Shown here: positions 8,276-15,296 of the stretch, piece after piece
How the letters are laid out: every line of letters begins with the position of its first letter
Numbering within the stretch: the stretch's first letter is position 1
Assembly: GCF_002479325.1 (NCBI RefSeq)
Contig: NZ_DLMO01000118.1
Span: 1 to 15,504, forward strand
DNA length: 15,504 bases
Reading direction: 5' to 3'
Origin: Brevundimonas sp. UBA7534
GTDB taxonomy: Bacteria > Pseudomonadota > Alphaproteobacteria > Caulobacterales > Caulobacteraceae
Program-made: the position numbers and the translations under genes
Notes under the pieces: generated by a model
What the model saw: only the letters and a program-made list of their open reading frames with translations
Databases searched by the model: none
What the model was told of the DNA's origin: nothing

Positions 8276-9247
8276 ATGATGTCGATGATCGCCTGTCTGA
8301 GTCTGGTCGTCGTTCTGCTGGGCGGCGGCTCCGCCTGGGCGCAAACCGCCACGCCGTCGCAGGAGGCCATCGCCACCGTCGACGAGATCGTGGTCGTGGC
8401 GCGGCGGGCGGGCCTGCCGATGTGGACGGTCGAGACCGCGACCGGCTCGGTCATCCTGGTCGGCGCCATATCCGGTGTGCCGCGCGACTACGCCTGGCGG
8501 CCCGAGGCGCTGGAGGCTGCAACCGCGCGAGCCGAGCGTATCCTCTATCCGATTGAGGGCCGGGCCTCCCTGGCCGACGTGATGCGGGTGATCTGGCGCA
8601 TCCGCACCGTGGCCCGTCTGCCCAAGGACACCACCATCGCCGACTACGCCTCGCCTGAACTGATGGCGCGGCTGGAGCAGCTGCACGCCGGCGAGCGCTC
8701 GCAAGGATGGCGCACGGAAACGCCCACGGCCCAAAGCTTCGATCTGCTGAAGACGGCCGGCGCCCCTCGGCGAGAGCGGGCGGTGGAACGCGTGGTGCGC
8801 GAGACAGCGCGCCGGGCCGATGTGCCGGGTCAGTCGGTGGGCTTCGTGCGGGGGGATGAAATGATCGACAACCTGCTCCAAGCGCCGCCAGAGACTTATC
8901 TGCCGTGTCTGGATGCTGCGTCGCGCGCGGCCGAGGCCGGGCCGGACGGCGCCGCACGCCGCCTGGACGACTGGAGCCGATTGCGGGTCACGGCCGTGCT
9001 CGCCAACCCGCTGGACCAGGCGTTCGACCGCTGCTGGCCGACCGGCGACCCGGAAATCGGACCTGCGTTGCGGCAACGCTGGATCACGGCGGTCCAGGCG
9101 ACCCTGGCGGAGCCCGGCGTGACGCTGGCGGTCGCGCCGCTCCGGCTTCTGGCCGAAGAGGACGGCGTGCTGGATCGTCTGCAGTCCGCCGGCTTTGACG
9201 TGCGTGGCCCGGCCTGGCGCGAGGACCAGTCGTCCGCGGTTCAGTAG
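8276..9247 (+). CDS. Exported TraB/GumN-like protein lacking catalytic histidines
   Basis: This 323-residue protein has a clear signal peptide (hydrophobic residues 5-18, cleavage likely after AWA at 22) and is probably periplasmic. It resembles the TraB/GumN (Tiki-like) family. The opening LPMWTVETATGSVILVGAIS (residues 47-66) aligns with the P-x-W-x-V...G-x-V-x-L-x-G-T-x-H start. The end VTLAVAPLRLLAEEDGVLDRL aligns with the V-A-V-G-A-x-H-L...D-G-V-L close. The histidine of the first GxxH motif is Ser66 and that of the second is Arg290, so metal-dependent peptidase activity is unlikely. The family call is moderate. GGAGG at 8266-8270 serves ATG 8276; ATG 8279 is almost as good. It diverges from the TonB receptor, and its stop overlaps the end of the opposing gene by 7 nt. 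Confidence 0.75.
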   Translation: MMSMIACLSLVVVLLGGGSAWAQTATPSQEAIATVDEIVVVARRAGLPMWTVETATGSVILVGAISGVPRDYAWRPEALEAATARAERILYPIEGRASLADVMRVIWRIRTVARLPKDTTIADYASPELMARLEQLHAGERSQGWRTETPTAQSFDLLKTAGAPRRERAVERVVRETARRADVPGQSVGFVRGDEMIDNLLQAPPETYLPCLDAASRAAEAGPDGAARRLDDWSRLRVTAVLANPLDQAFDRCWPTGDPEIGPALRQRWITAVQATLAEPGVTLAVAPLRLLAEEDGVLDRLQSAGFDVRGPAWREDQSSAVQ

Positions 9248-9837
9248 CGCGTGTCGGCGTAGGCGCGAACACGCCGTTCGGCGGTGTCTTGGGCCGCTCT
9301 GGCTTCCCAGGCTTCGCGCCGGGCGCGCCGTTCGGCGGCGTAGTCGGGCCGAGGCGCGTCGAACCCATAGGCCGTAGGGGATCCGACGAAGGCCGGCTCC
9401 CGCTCGACGGGGCGCCGGGGCGGGGCGGGCAGGGTCACCACCGGCCCCCAACCGTCGGACCGGATCATGCGAACCGGCGGCGCGTCACGGTCGTCCACAT
9501 AGTCGTCGCCATAATCTTCGTCGTGATAGGCCAGAGCGGCCGCAGCGGCCGCCCTTTCCGCGCGCCGGGCGGCTTCGGCGCGGATCAGCACGGCCCGGTC
9601 GAAATCGTCGCGCAGACGGCCGACGTCCATGATCTCGCCAGGTTCGACCTCGGGCTCGGTCGGCGCCACCAGGCGAATCTGGATCAGGGCGTCGTCTATC
9701 TCCGCCGTCGCCGGTCGCGGGCGGGCCGTCATCGCGACGGTCGCCGCGCCGATCGCCACGATCGCCAAGCCGCCCAGCCCCCACCGCAGGCGGGGACTGG
9801 CCAGCCAGACGTTCAGCCGATCAGGGCGCGACGCCAT
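9241..9837 (-). CDS. Hypothetical membrane-anchored protein with acidic and Arg-rich segments
   Basis: I do not recognise this family. The 198-residue product has a basic N-terminus and one membrane segment (about residues 19-38, WGLGGLAIVAIGAATVAMTA), which could be an uncleaved anchor. A soluble part follows: an Ala/Arg/Glu-rich helix (about 85-103), a strongly acidic Tyr-containing patch HDEDYGDDYVDDRD (about 105-118), a Pro-rich stretch and a charged C-terminal helix. With a basic N-terminus inside, the charged part would lie in the periplasm. The ATG at 9837 lies 10 nt after the stop of the upstream small gene; an ATG at 9873 would overlap that gene by 26 nt. Neither has a strong ribosome binding site, so translational coupling is likely. 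It probably shares a transcript with tldD and the small gene. Its 3' end overlaps the TraB-like gene. Confidence 0.7.
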   Translation of the reverse strand: MASRPDRLNVWLASPRLRWGLGGLAIVAIGAATVAMTARPRPATAEIDDALIQIRLVAPTEPEVEPGEIMDVGRLRDDFDRAVLIRAEAARRAERAAAAAALAYHDEDYGDDYVDDRDAPPVRMIRSDGWGPVVTLPAPPRRPVEREPAFVGSPTAYGFDAPRPDYAAERRARREAWEARAAQDTAERRVRAYADTRY

Positions 9838-9847
9838 CGAACCAGGA

Positions 9848-10138
9848 TCAGTTGGCGCGTTCGGGAACTGCATCCCGGGCCGCTTCGCCGATGTTGTCGG
9901 CCGCGCCGCCGACGCTCTCGGCCGCGCCGGCGATGGCGTTGGATTCCACGGCGTCGTTCCGGCTCATGTTCATCAGGAAATAGCCGATCACGAGCACGGC
10001 CAGCAGGCCGATGACCAGGGCCACGATGGCGCCCATGCCGCCGCCGCCGCGACGTTCGACAACGGTGGGCGCGGCCGTGCTCTCGGTGATGCGCTCGACG
10101 CGGCCATCGGGATGCTCAACAGTACGTTCGGTGGACAT
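9848..10138 (-). CDS. Small single-pass membrane protein, function unknown
   Basis: This 96-residue protein has a charged N-terminal part (TERTVEHPDGRVERITEST), a Gly-rich turn, one strong transmembrane helix (about residues 35-56, MGAIVALVIGLLAVLVIGYF) and an Ala/Glu/Asp-rich tail. The tail AIAGAAESVGGAADNIGEAARDA looks like an amphipathic helix. No enzymatic motif is visible. The ATG at 10138 is preferred because AGAGGAG lies about 8 nt upstream; an in-frame ATG at 10177 would add 13 residues without such support. It follows tldD by 63 nt and precedes the 198-residue protein by 10 nt. A possible EcfG-type promoter in the 63-nt gap would make it a general-stress gene, a class rich in small membrane proteins in alphaproteobacteria. 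That role is inferred. Confidence 0.8.
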   Translation of the reverse strand: MSTERTVEHPDGRVERITESTAAPTVVERRGGGGMGAIVALVIGLLAVLVIGYFLMNMSRNDAVESNAIAGAAESVGGAADNIGEAARDAVPERAN

Positions 10139-10167
10139 TGGGGGTCTCCTCTCCGGTGTGGCGGGGA

Positions 10168-10193
10168 AACACGTCACTGTCCGATACGGTTCC
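10168..10193 (-). promoter_or_regulatory. Possible EcfG (general stress sigma) promoter
   Basis: On the minus strand GGAAC (10193-10189) is followed after 17 nt by TGTT (10171-10168), inside GTGTTTCC. The alphaproteobacterial EcfG/SigT consensus is GGAAC, 16-17 nt, CGTT, so one of nine core bases differs. A start about 7 nt further on would give a leader of about 20 nt carrying the AGAGGAG ribosome binding site of the small membrane protein. Position and spacing fit well; the -10 mismatch leaves it tentative. Confidence 0.35.
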
Positions 10194-10201
10194 GCTATGG
10201 T

Positions 10202-11632
10202 TCAAACAGCCGTGCCGCCGACGGTCAGGCCGCCGATCTTCAGGCTGGGCTGACCGATGCCGACCGGTACGCCCTGGCCCGCCTTGCCGCAGACGCCCAC
10301 GCCCGGGTCGAAGGCGAAGTCGTCGCCGACCATTTCGATCCGCGTCAGGGCCGTGGCGCCGTCGCCGATCAGGGTGGCGCCGCGCACCGGAGCGGTGATC
10401 ACTCCGTCCTCGATCAAATAGGCCTCGTTGCACTGAAAGACGAACTTGCCGTTGGTGATGTCCACTTGGCCGCCCGAGAAGTTGGCGGCGTAGAGGCCGC
10501 GCTTGGTGTTGGCGATCATGTCGGCCTTGGAATCCCGCCCCCCCTCCATGAAGGTGTTGGTCATGCGCGGCATGGGCATATGGGCGAAGGACTGGCGACG
10601 CCCGTTTCCGGTGGCCTGTACACCCATCTGCCGCGCCGACAACCGGTCGTGCATCAGGCCGACCATGATGCCGTCCTCGATCAGCACGTTGCGCTGCGTC
10701 GGGGTGCCCTCGTCGTCGACCGACAGCGACCCGCGCCGCCCGGCGATGGAACCGTCGTCGACCACCGTAACGCCCGGAGCGGCGACGCGCTTGCCCATCA
10801 TGCCGTTGAAGACCGACGAGCCCTTGCGGTGGAAGTCGCCCTCGAAGCCGTGGCCGATCGCCTCGTGCAGCAGCACGCCGGGCCAGCCGGCGCCCAGCAC
10901 CACGTCCATCTCTCCGGCCGGGCAATCGACCGCCTCCAGGTTCACCAGCGCCTGGCGAAGCGCCTCGTCCACCTGGGCCTGCCAGCGTTCCGGGGCGACC
11001 CAGGTTTCGAACCCGGCCCGGCCGCCGGCTCCGGAAGAGGCGCTTTCGCGTCGGCCGTCCTGCTCGACGGTGACCGACACGTTCAGCCGCACCAGCGGGC
11101 GGATGTCGCGCACAGCCCGATCGTCGGCGCGCAGGATCTCGATGGCCCGCCGCTCTCCGACCAGCGAGGCCGACACCTGGACCACGCGCGGATCGCGGGC
11201 GCGGGCCCAGGCGTCGATCTCGGCCAGCAAGGCGATCTTGTCGGAAAAGGCGGGCGAGGCGAGGGGGTCGACTTCGCCGTAAAGCTTCTGATTGGTGGCG
11301 CGCGGGGCATCGGCCACGACACCCGCGTGGCCCTGCTTGGCCAGGGCGGCGCTGTCGGCCGCGCGGCGCAAGGCGGCGGCGGAAATCTCGTTGGCGTGGG
11401 CGTAACCAGCGGTCTCGCCCGCCACCACGCGCAGGCCGAAACCCTCGCTGGCGTCGTAGGCGGCGGACTTCAGCCGGCCGTCGTCGAACACCAGGCTCTC
11501 GCTCTCGGACCGTTCCAGGAACAGCTCACCGTCGTCGGCGCCGTTCAGCGCGCCCTTCAGGATCGACAGGGCCTCGTCGGGATCGACACCGGCGGTTTCG
11601 AGGATGGGCGGCGGGGAGGCGTGAACGGTCAT
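10202..11632 (-). CDS. tldD: Metalloprotease subunit TldD
   Basis: TldD forms a heterodimeric zinc protease with TldE/PmbA. In E. coli the pair matures microcin B17 and degrades the antitoxin CcdA, cutting unfolded peptides drawn into an inner chamber. The 476-residue length is normal. The catalytic motif HEAIGH (residues 256-261, H-E-x-x-x-H) is intact within GVLLHEAIGHGFEGD. Other family landmarks are VVDDGSIAGRRGSLSVDDEGTPT, RMTNTFMEGG, FQCNEAYLIEDG and the C-terminal CGKAGQGVPVGIGQPSLKIGGLTVGG. No pmbA is in the window; the partner is usually encoded elsewhere. The ATG at 11632 lacks a strong Shine-Dalgarno (only AAGA 4-7 nt before it), but no other start is near. It is the first gene of a probable three-gene minus-strand unit and diverges from the hydratase gene across 116 nt. 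Confidence 0.96.
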   Translation of the reverse strand: MTVHASPPPILETAGVDPDEALSILKGALNGADDGELFLERSESESLVFDDGRLKSAAYDASEGFGLRVVAGETAGYAHANEISAAALRRAADSAALAKQGHAGVVADAPRATNQKLYGEVDPLASPAFSDKIALLAEIDAWARARDPRVVQVSASLVGERRAIEILRADDRAVRDIRPLVRLNVSVTVEQDGRRESASSGAGGRAGFETWVAPERWQAQVDEALRQALVNLEAVDCPAGEMDVVLGAGWPGVLLHEAIGHGFEGDFHRKGSSVFNGMMGKRVAAPGVTVVDDGSIAGRRGSLSVDDEGTPTQRNVLIEDGIMVGLMHDRLSARQMGVQATGNGRRQSFAHMPMPRMTNTFMEGGRDSKADMIANTKRGLYAANFSGGQVDITNGKFVFQCNEAYLIEDGVITAPVRGATLIGDGATALTRIEMVGDDFAFDPGVGVCGKAGQGVPVGIGQPSLKIGGLTVGGTAV

Positions 11633-11748
11633 GTGTCTTAGGTAGGGGCTCGCGCCGCCTTCGTCACCTATCCGGCGACAAGCGCTTTCCCAACGGCGAC
11701 CGGGAGCGCTACATCCCTTCCGAACGTTCTTCGGCCAAGGAGCCCCAC

Positions 11749-12651
11749 ATGACCGACCGCAAGCCGACCGAAGCCGATCTGGAAGCCCTGGACGTCACCG
11801 ACGCCGAAGAGGCCGAGATCAACCGCATCGCCCATCCGCTGGTCGCCGACCCGGCGCCCGACGCTAACGACGACCTGGTCCAGATCGACGCCACCGCCGA
11901 CGGCGTGGTCTTCGTCACCATCAACCGGCCGCACAAGAAGAACGCCTTCGACGCCGCGACCATCGCCGCCCTGCACGAGGCGTTCGAGACGCTGCACGGC
12001 GCCGACCGCGTGCGCGTCGTCTTCATCCGCGGCGCGGGCGGTACCTTCAGCGCGGGCGCCGATCTGAATTGGATGCGCGACGCCGCCGGCTGGTCCGAGG
12101 CCGACAATCGCACGGACGCCCAGGGCCTGGCCCGGATGCTGAAGGCCCTGCACGACGTGCCCGCCCTGACCGTGGCCGTGGTCGAAGGGTCGGCCATGGG
12201 CGGCGGCGCTGGGATCGTCGCCGCCTGCGACATGGCCGTGGCCGTGGCCGGCGCGCGCTTCGCCTTTTCCGAGGTCAAGCTGGGCCTGATCCCGGCGACC
12301 ATCGCCCCCTATGTCATCGAGGCGGTCGGCGCGCGCCGCGCCCGCCAGCTGTTCCTGACCGGCAACATCTTCGACGCCGACTACGCCGCCCACGCCGGCC
12401 TGATCGATATGGTGTTGCCGGAAGGTTCGATCGATCAATTCATCGAGATGCTGTCCGACAGTCTGTCGGCCAATGCGCCGGGCGCCATGGGCGACGCCAA
12501 GCGTCTGGTCCATGATCTCGCCCACCACAAGATCGACACGGGCCTGATCGACGACACCGCCCGCCGCATCGCCCGCGCCCGCGTCTCGGACGAAGGCCGT
12601 GAAGGCGTCGCCGCCTTCCTGGAAAAGCGGCCGCCCAACTGGGCGGGGTGA
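11749..12651 (+). CDS. Enoyl-CoA hydratase/isomerase family, LiuC-like (probable methylglutaconyl-CoA hydratase)
   Basis: This 300-residue crotonase-fold enzyme hydrates an enoyl-CoA substrate. The oxyanion-hole elements are GTFSAGADLNWM (about residues 98-109) and GSAMGGGAGIVAACDMA (about 148-163). SEVKLGLIPATIAPYV (174-189) carries Glu175, matching the catalytic Glu164 of rat crotonase. The position of crotonase Glu144 is Gly155. This pattern, with ADLNWM and SEVKLGLIPA, fits LiuC, the 3-methylglutaconyl-CoA hydratase of leucine and isoprenoid degradation, better than FadB-type hydratases. No other liu gene is nearby, so the substrate is uncertain. About 45 residues precede the usual start of the fold, including an acidic helix (TEADLEALDVTDAEEAEIN). 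The start is well supported by AAGGAG at 11737-11742, 6 nt before the ATG. No terminator with a T-tract follows. Confidence 0.9.
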   Translation: MTDRKPTEADLEALDVTDAEEAEINRIAHPLVADPAPDANDDLVQIDATADGVVFVTINRPHKKNAFDAATIAALHEAFETLHGADRVRVVFIRGAGGTFSAGADLNWMRDAAGWSEADNRTDAQGLARMLKALHDVPALTVAVVEGSAMGGGAGIVAACDMAVAVAGARFAFSEVKLGLIPATIAPYVIEAVGARRARQLFLTGNIFDADYAAHAGLIDMVLPEGSIDQFIEMLSDSLSANAPGAMGDAKRLVHDLAHHKIDTGLIDDTARRIARARVSDEGREGVAAFLEKRPPNWAG

Positions 12652-12745
12652 GGCGCGACGCTGTAGCCGGCCGGCGCCGAATTGATCCGAATGCTGACGC
12701 AAGGGCATCTTGCGCTTGGCGCGAACAGGCGCACAGTGAGCCTCA

Positions 12746-12768
12746 ACGGCCGCGTTCATGACGGCCGT
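12746..12768 (+). other. Leader hairpin beside the autotransporter ribosome binding site
   Basis: ACGGCCG (12746-12752) and CGGCCGT (12762-12768) form a perfect 7-bp stem with a 9-nt loop, ending one base before GGAGG (12770-12774) of the next gene. If transcribed, the stem borders the ribosome binding site. A GATTC motif (12774-12778, a CcrM-type GANTC methylation site) lies between that site and the ATG. Confidence 0.35.
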
Positions 12769-12779
12769 GGGAGGATTCA

Positions 12780-14588
12780 ATGCCACGTTTCGTCACCGGC
12801 GGCGCCGTCGCCGCCCTTGCGCTCGCCGCCTGCGCCTTCGCCGGCGCGGCCTCGGCGCAATCCTATGATCGCCTTGTCGTTTTCGGCGACAGCCTGAGCG
12901 ACAACGGCAATCTGTATCTTGCGACCGGAGGCACGACTCCGCTGTCGCCGCCCTACTATCAGGGCCGGTTCTCCAGCGGCCCGGTGTGGACCGAATTGCT
13001 GGGCTTCAACGCCGCCAACTTTATGGGGCCGGTTACCGGCAGCATCAACTACGCCTTCGGCGGCTCGCGCACCGATGCGTCGACCACGCCGCCGCCGGGC
13101 ATGCTGGCGCAACTGGGCGCCTATACCGGGCGCGGCGGCCAGTTCGGCCAGGGCGACCTGATCACGGTGCTGGGCGGCGCCAACGACATCTTCCAGGCCC
13201 TGCCCTCGGCGGCGACCTCCTCGGCGCCGCTCGCGGCGATGAACGCGGTCGCCAACGCCGCCTCCACCAACGTCAACGCTCTGGTCAACAGCGTGGCCGG
13301 CGCCGGGGCGGGGACCATCCTGGTCAGCAACCTGCCCAAGCTGAGCTTGACGCCGCAGTTCAGAAACTCTCCGGCGGCAGGCCTTGCGGACGCGACGGTC
13401 GGAACCTTCAACGGCGGCCTCCTGACCAAGCTGACCGCCACGGCCGCGGCGCGGCCGGGCAGCAACATCATCCTGCTGGACCTGTTCAAGGTCGGCGACA
13501 CAATCGCCGCCAATCCGCAGCAGTTCGGCGTCACCAACGTGACCGACGCCTGCTTCAACGGGGTGACTGTGTGCGCCAACCCCTCCAGCTACTTCTATTT
13601 CGACGGCGTCCACCCGACGGCGACGGGTCACCAGATCATCGCCCGCCTGGCGACGGACTATCTCTATTACGCCGACACCGGCGCCCAGGCGACGCTGGCG
13701 GGCGAGACGGCGTTCCGGCATCGCGAGGACGCGCTTGACGCCGCCAGCGAGGCCTTCTCCGGCCGTCAGGCCTGGACGCGGGGCGTGTCCCTGACCGGCT
13801 CGGCCATGGTCGACAGCGCCGACTACGATGCGCGCGGCGTCGTGGGCGATGCGTCGTCCGACGGCTGGGGCGGGCGCATCGCGCTGGAGGCCGGCCCGTC
13901 CGAAACGATGCGGTTCGGTCTGGCCGGGACCGCGCGGGTCAGCGATGTCGAGAGCCAGATGCTGACGTTCGAGGTCGAGAGCTTCGGCCTGGACCTTTAC
14001 GCGGGCTGGCGTGCGCCGTCGGGCGTCTTCGTCAACGGCGTGGTCGGCGTGGCGCGCGACAACATCGACGACATGAAGCGGGTCACCAGCCTGGCGCCGA
14101 TCGTCCACACCGCCGAAACGACCGCGGTCAGCACCGGCGCGCGACTTCAGGCCGGAACCTGGTTCGACATGGGCGGCTTCGCCCTCTCGCCCCGCGCCGC
14201 CCTGTCGTGGACGTCCAGCCAGGTCGACGGCTATTTCGAACAGGGCGTCGCGGCCCAGTACGAATATCAGGACCGCGACCTGAAGGCGCTGAGCGGCGAG
14301 GTCGCCCTGCGCGCCGAGGCCGATCTGGGCGGTTTCGCCCTGTTCGCCGAAGGGGGCTACCGCGACGCGCTGGACGACAGCTCGGACCCGCTGCGGATCG
14401 GCATCCACAACAACCCGGCCCAGGTCCTGGAGCGCGAGATCGAGGATCCGTTCGGCGCCCAGGTCCTGGCCTCGGCCGGGCTGGAGGGCGAGGTCGGCCC
14501 CGTCCGCGTGACGGTCGGCTATCGCGGCCGCTTCGGCGACCACGCCGACAGCCACATGGGCGGCGTCCAGCTTCGGCTGCCGCTCTAG
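12780..14588 (+). CDS. GDSL esterase autotransporter (EstA-like)
   Basis: This 602-residue type Va autotransporter appears to display a GDSL/SGNH esterase at the cell surface. A signal peptide ends after ASA at residue 26. The passenger starts at once with block I, VVFGDSLSDNGN, containing the nucleophile Ser38. Block III is GGANDIF with Asn135, and block V is DGVHPT with Asp275 and His278, so the catalytic set is complete. About 45 residues of linker lead to a C-terminal beta-barrel domain (about 330-602), with amphipathic strands such as MRFGLAGTARV, LDLYAGWRAP and VRVTVGYRGRFG. The layout matches Pseudomonas EstA. The last residue is Leu (QLRLPL) rather than the more usual Phe or Trp. The ATG has GGAGG 5 nt upstream. 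The natural substrate cannot be read from sequence; lipids or short-chain esters are typical. Confidence 0.93.
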   Translation: MPRFVTGGAVAALALAACAFAGAASAQSYDRLVVFGDSLSDNGNLYLATGGTTPLSPPYYQGRFSSGPVWTELLGFNAANFMGPVTGSINYAFGGSRTDASTTPPPGMLAQLGAYTGRGGQFGQGDLITVLGGANDIFQALPSAATSSAPLAAMNAVANAASTNVNALVNSVAGAGAGTILVSNLPKLSLTPQFRNSPAAGLADATVGTFNGGLLTKLTATAAARPGSNIILLDLFKVGDTIAANPQQFGVTNVTDACFNGVTVCANPSSYFYFDGVHPTATGHQIIARLATDYLYYADTGAQATLAGETAFRHREDALDAASEAFSGRQAWTRGVSLTGSAMVDSADYDARGVVGDASSDGWGGRIALEAGPSETMRFGLAGTARVSDVESQMLTFEVESFGLDLYAGWRAPSGVFVNGVVGVARDNIDDMKRVTSLAPIVHTAETTAVSTGARLQAGTWFDMGGFALSPRAALSWTSSQVDGYFEQGVAAQYEYQDRDLKALSGEVALRAEADLGGFALFAEGGYRDALDDSSDPLRIGIHNNPAQVLEREIEDPFGAQVLASAGLEGEVGPVRVTVGYRGRFGDHADSHMGGVQLRLPL

Positions 14589-14601
14589 GAAGACCGACGG
14601 G

Positions 14602-14626
14602 GAAGGGGCCTCAGCGCCCCTTCTTT
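14602..14626 (+). terminator. Probable terminator overlapping the GGDEF stop codon
   Basis: GAAGGGGC (14602-14609) and GCCCCTTC (14616-14623) pair perfectly over 8 bp with a 6-nt loop, followed by TTT. The T-tract is short, so efficiency is uncertain. The loop and right arm contain the stop codon and last codons of the opposing diguanylate cyclase gene. Confidence 0.55.
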
Positions 14627-15174
14627 CGCACCCACATCGCGGCGTCGGCCTCGGCCAGCCAGACCTCGGGATCGGCATGGCCGTCCCAGGCGCGCACGCC
14701 GAACGATCCGCCCAGCGGCGCGGTCTGGCCCTCCCAGGCGAAGGGTTCGGCCTCCAGGGTTTCCGCCAGTTGTCGGGCCTTGGCGCGGCCTTCGTCCAGC
14801 CCCGCGTTCAGCATCAGCAGGGCGAACTCGTCGCCGCCCAGACGCCCGACCGCATCCGATTCGCGCAGGTTCGCCAGCATCAGCTCGGCGACCTTGACCA
14901 GGGCGGCGTCGCCGGCCGCATGGCCCAGCCGGTCGTTGACGCCCTTGAAGCCATCAAGATCGAGATAGAGCAGCGTCGCCGGCACGTCGTGGCGACGGCA
15001 ATAGGCGATGGTTCGCTGCATCACGGACACGAAGCCGCGTCGGTTCAGGGCCGGCGTCAGCACGTCGTGATCGGCCGCCGCCTCGGCCGCCTCGGCGCGC
15101 AGGCGCAGGGTCTCGACCTCGGCGCGAAGGCGCTCGATCTCGGCGGTCAGGTCGATATCGGCCACGTCGGTCAC
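14611..15174 (-). CDS. Small coiled-coil GGDEF diguanylate cyclase
   Basis: This 187-residue protein should make the second messenger c-di-GMP from two GTP. An N-terminal heptad-like helix (about residues 8-36, AEIERLRAEVETLRLRAEAAEAA) could form a dimerising coiled coil. The GGDEF domain follows directly, with DxLTPALNRRGF, DLDGFKGVNDRLGHAAGD (metal/GTP binding) and an intact GGDEF at 113-117. RESD at 104-107 lies exactly five residues before GGDEF and forms the RxxD inhibitory I-site, so product feedback is expected. The domain ends normally at AEADAAMWVRKKGR. No sensor or membrane segment is present, so input would come by protein contact or expression level. The start is a GTG; GGGGAG lies 12 nt upstream, slightly far, and no better start is visible. 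It diverges from purE. Confidence 0.93.
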   Translation of the reverse strand: MTDVADIDLTAEIERLRAEVETLRLRAEAAEAAADHDVLTPALNRRGFVSVMQRTIAYCRRHDVPATLLYLDLDGFKGVNDRLGHAAGDAALVKVAELMLANLRESDAVGRLGGDEFALLMLNAGLDEGRAKARQLAETLEAEPFAWEGQTAPLGGSFGVRAWDGHADPEVWLAEADAAMWVRKKGR

Positions 15175-15296
15175 GGCGCGAAAGGCTCCCCGGAGCGCGA
15201 CTCAGCCGGTCGCGCGACGGTGCGATGCTAACGCCGTTGGTTGCGGGCGCAACGCGTGTGCTGTAACGGGCGCCTTTCCGAGAGGGGCCCGAACGC

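Noticed and set aside
9629..11641. Long plus-strand open frame over tldD and its two downstream genes
   Set aside because: It covers three minus-strand genes with good starts and motifs; its own product has no recognisable domain.
12666..12675. Terminator for the hydratase gene at the GCCGGCCGGC palindrome
   Set aside because: No usable loop and no T-tract follow; the same holds for the CGCAAG/CTTGCG pair near 12700-12716.
12777..14678. Long minus-strand open frame opposite the autotransporter
   Set aside because: Its sequence is Arg/Gly/Ala-rich with no motif, no ribosome binding site or membrane signal, and lies wholly over a well-supported gene.
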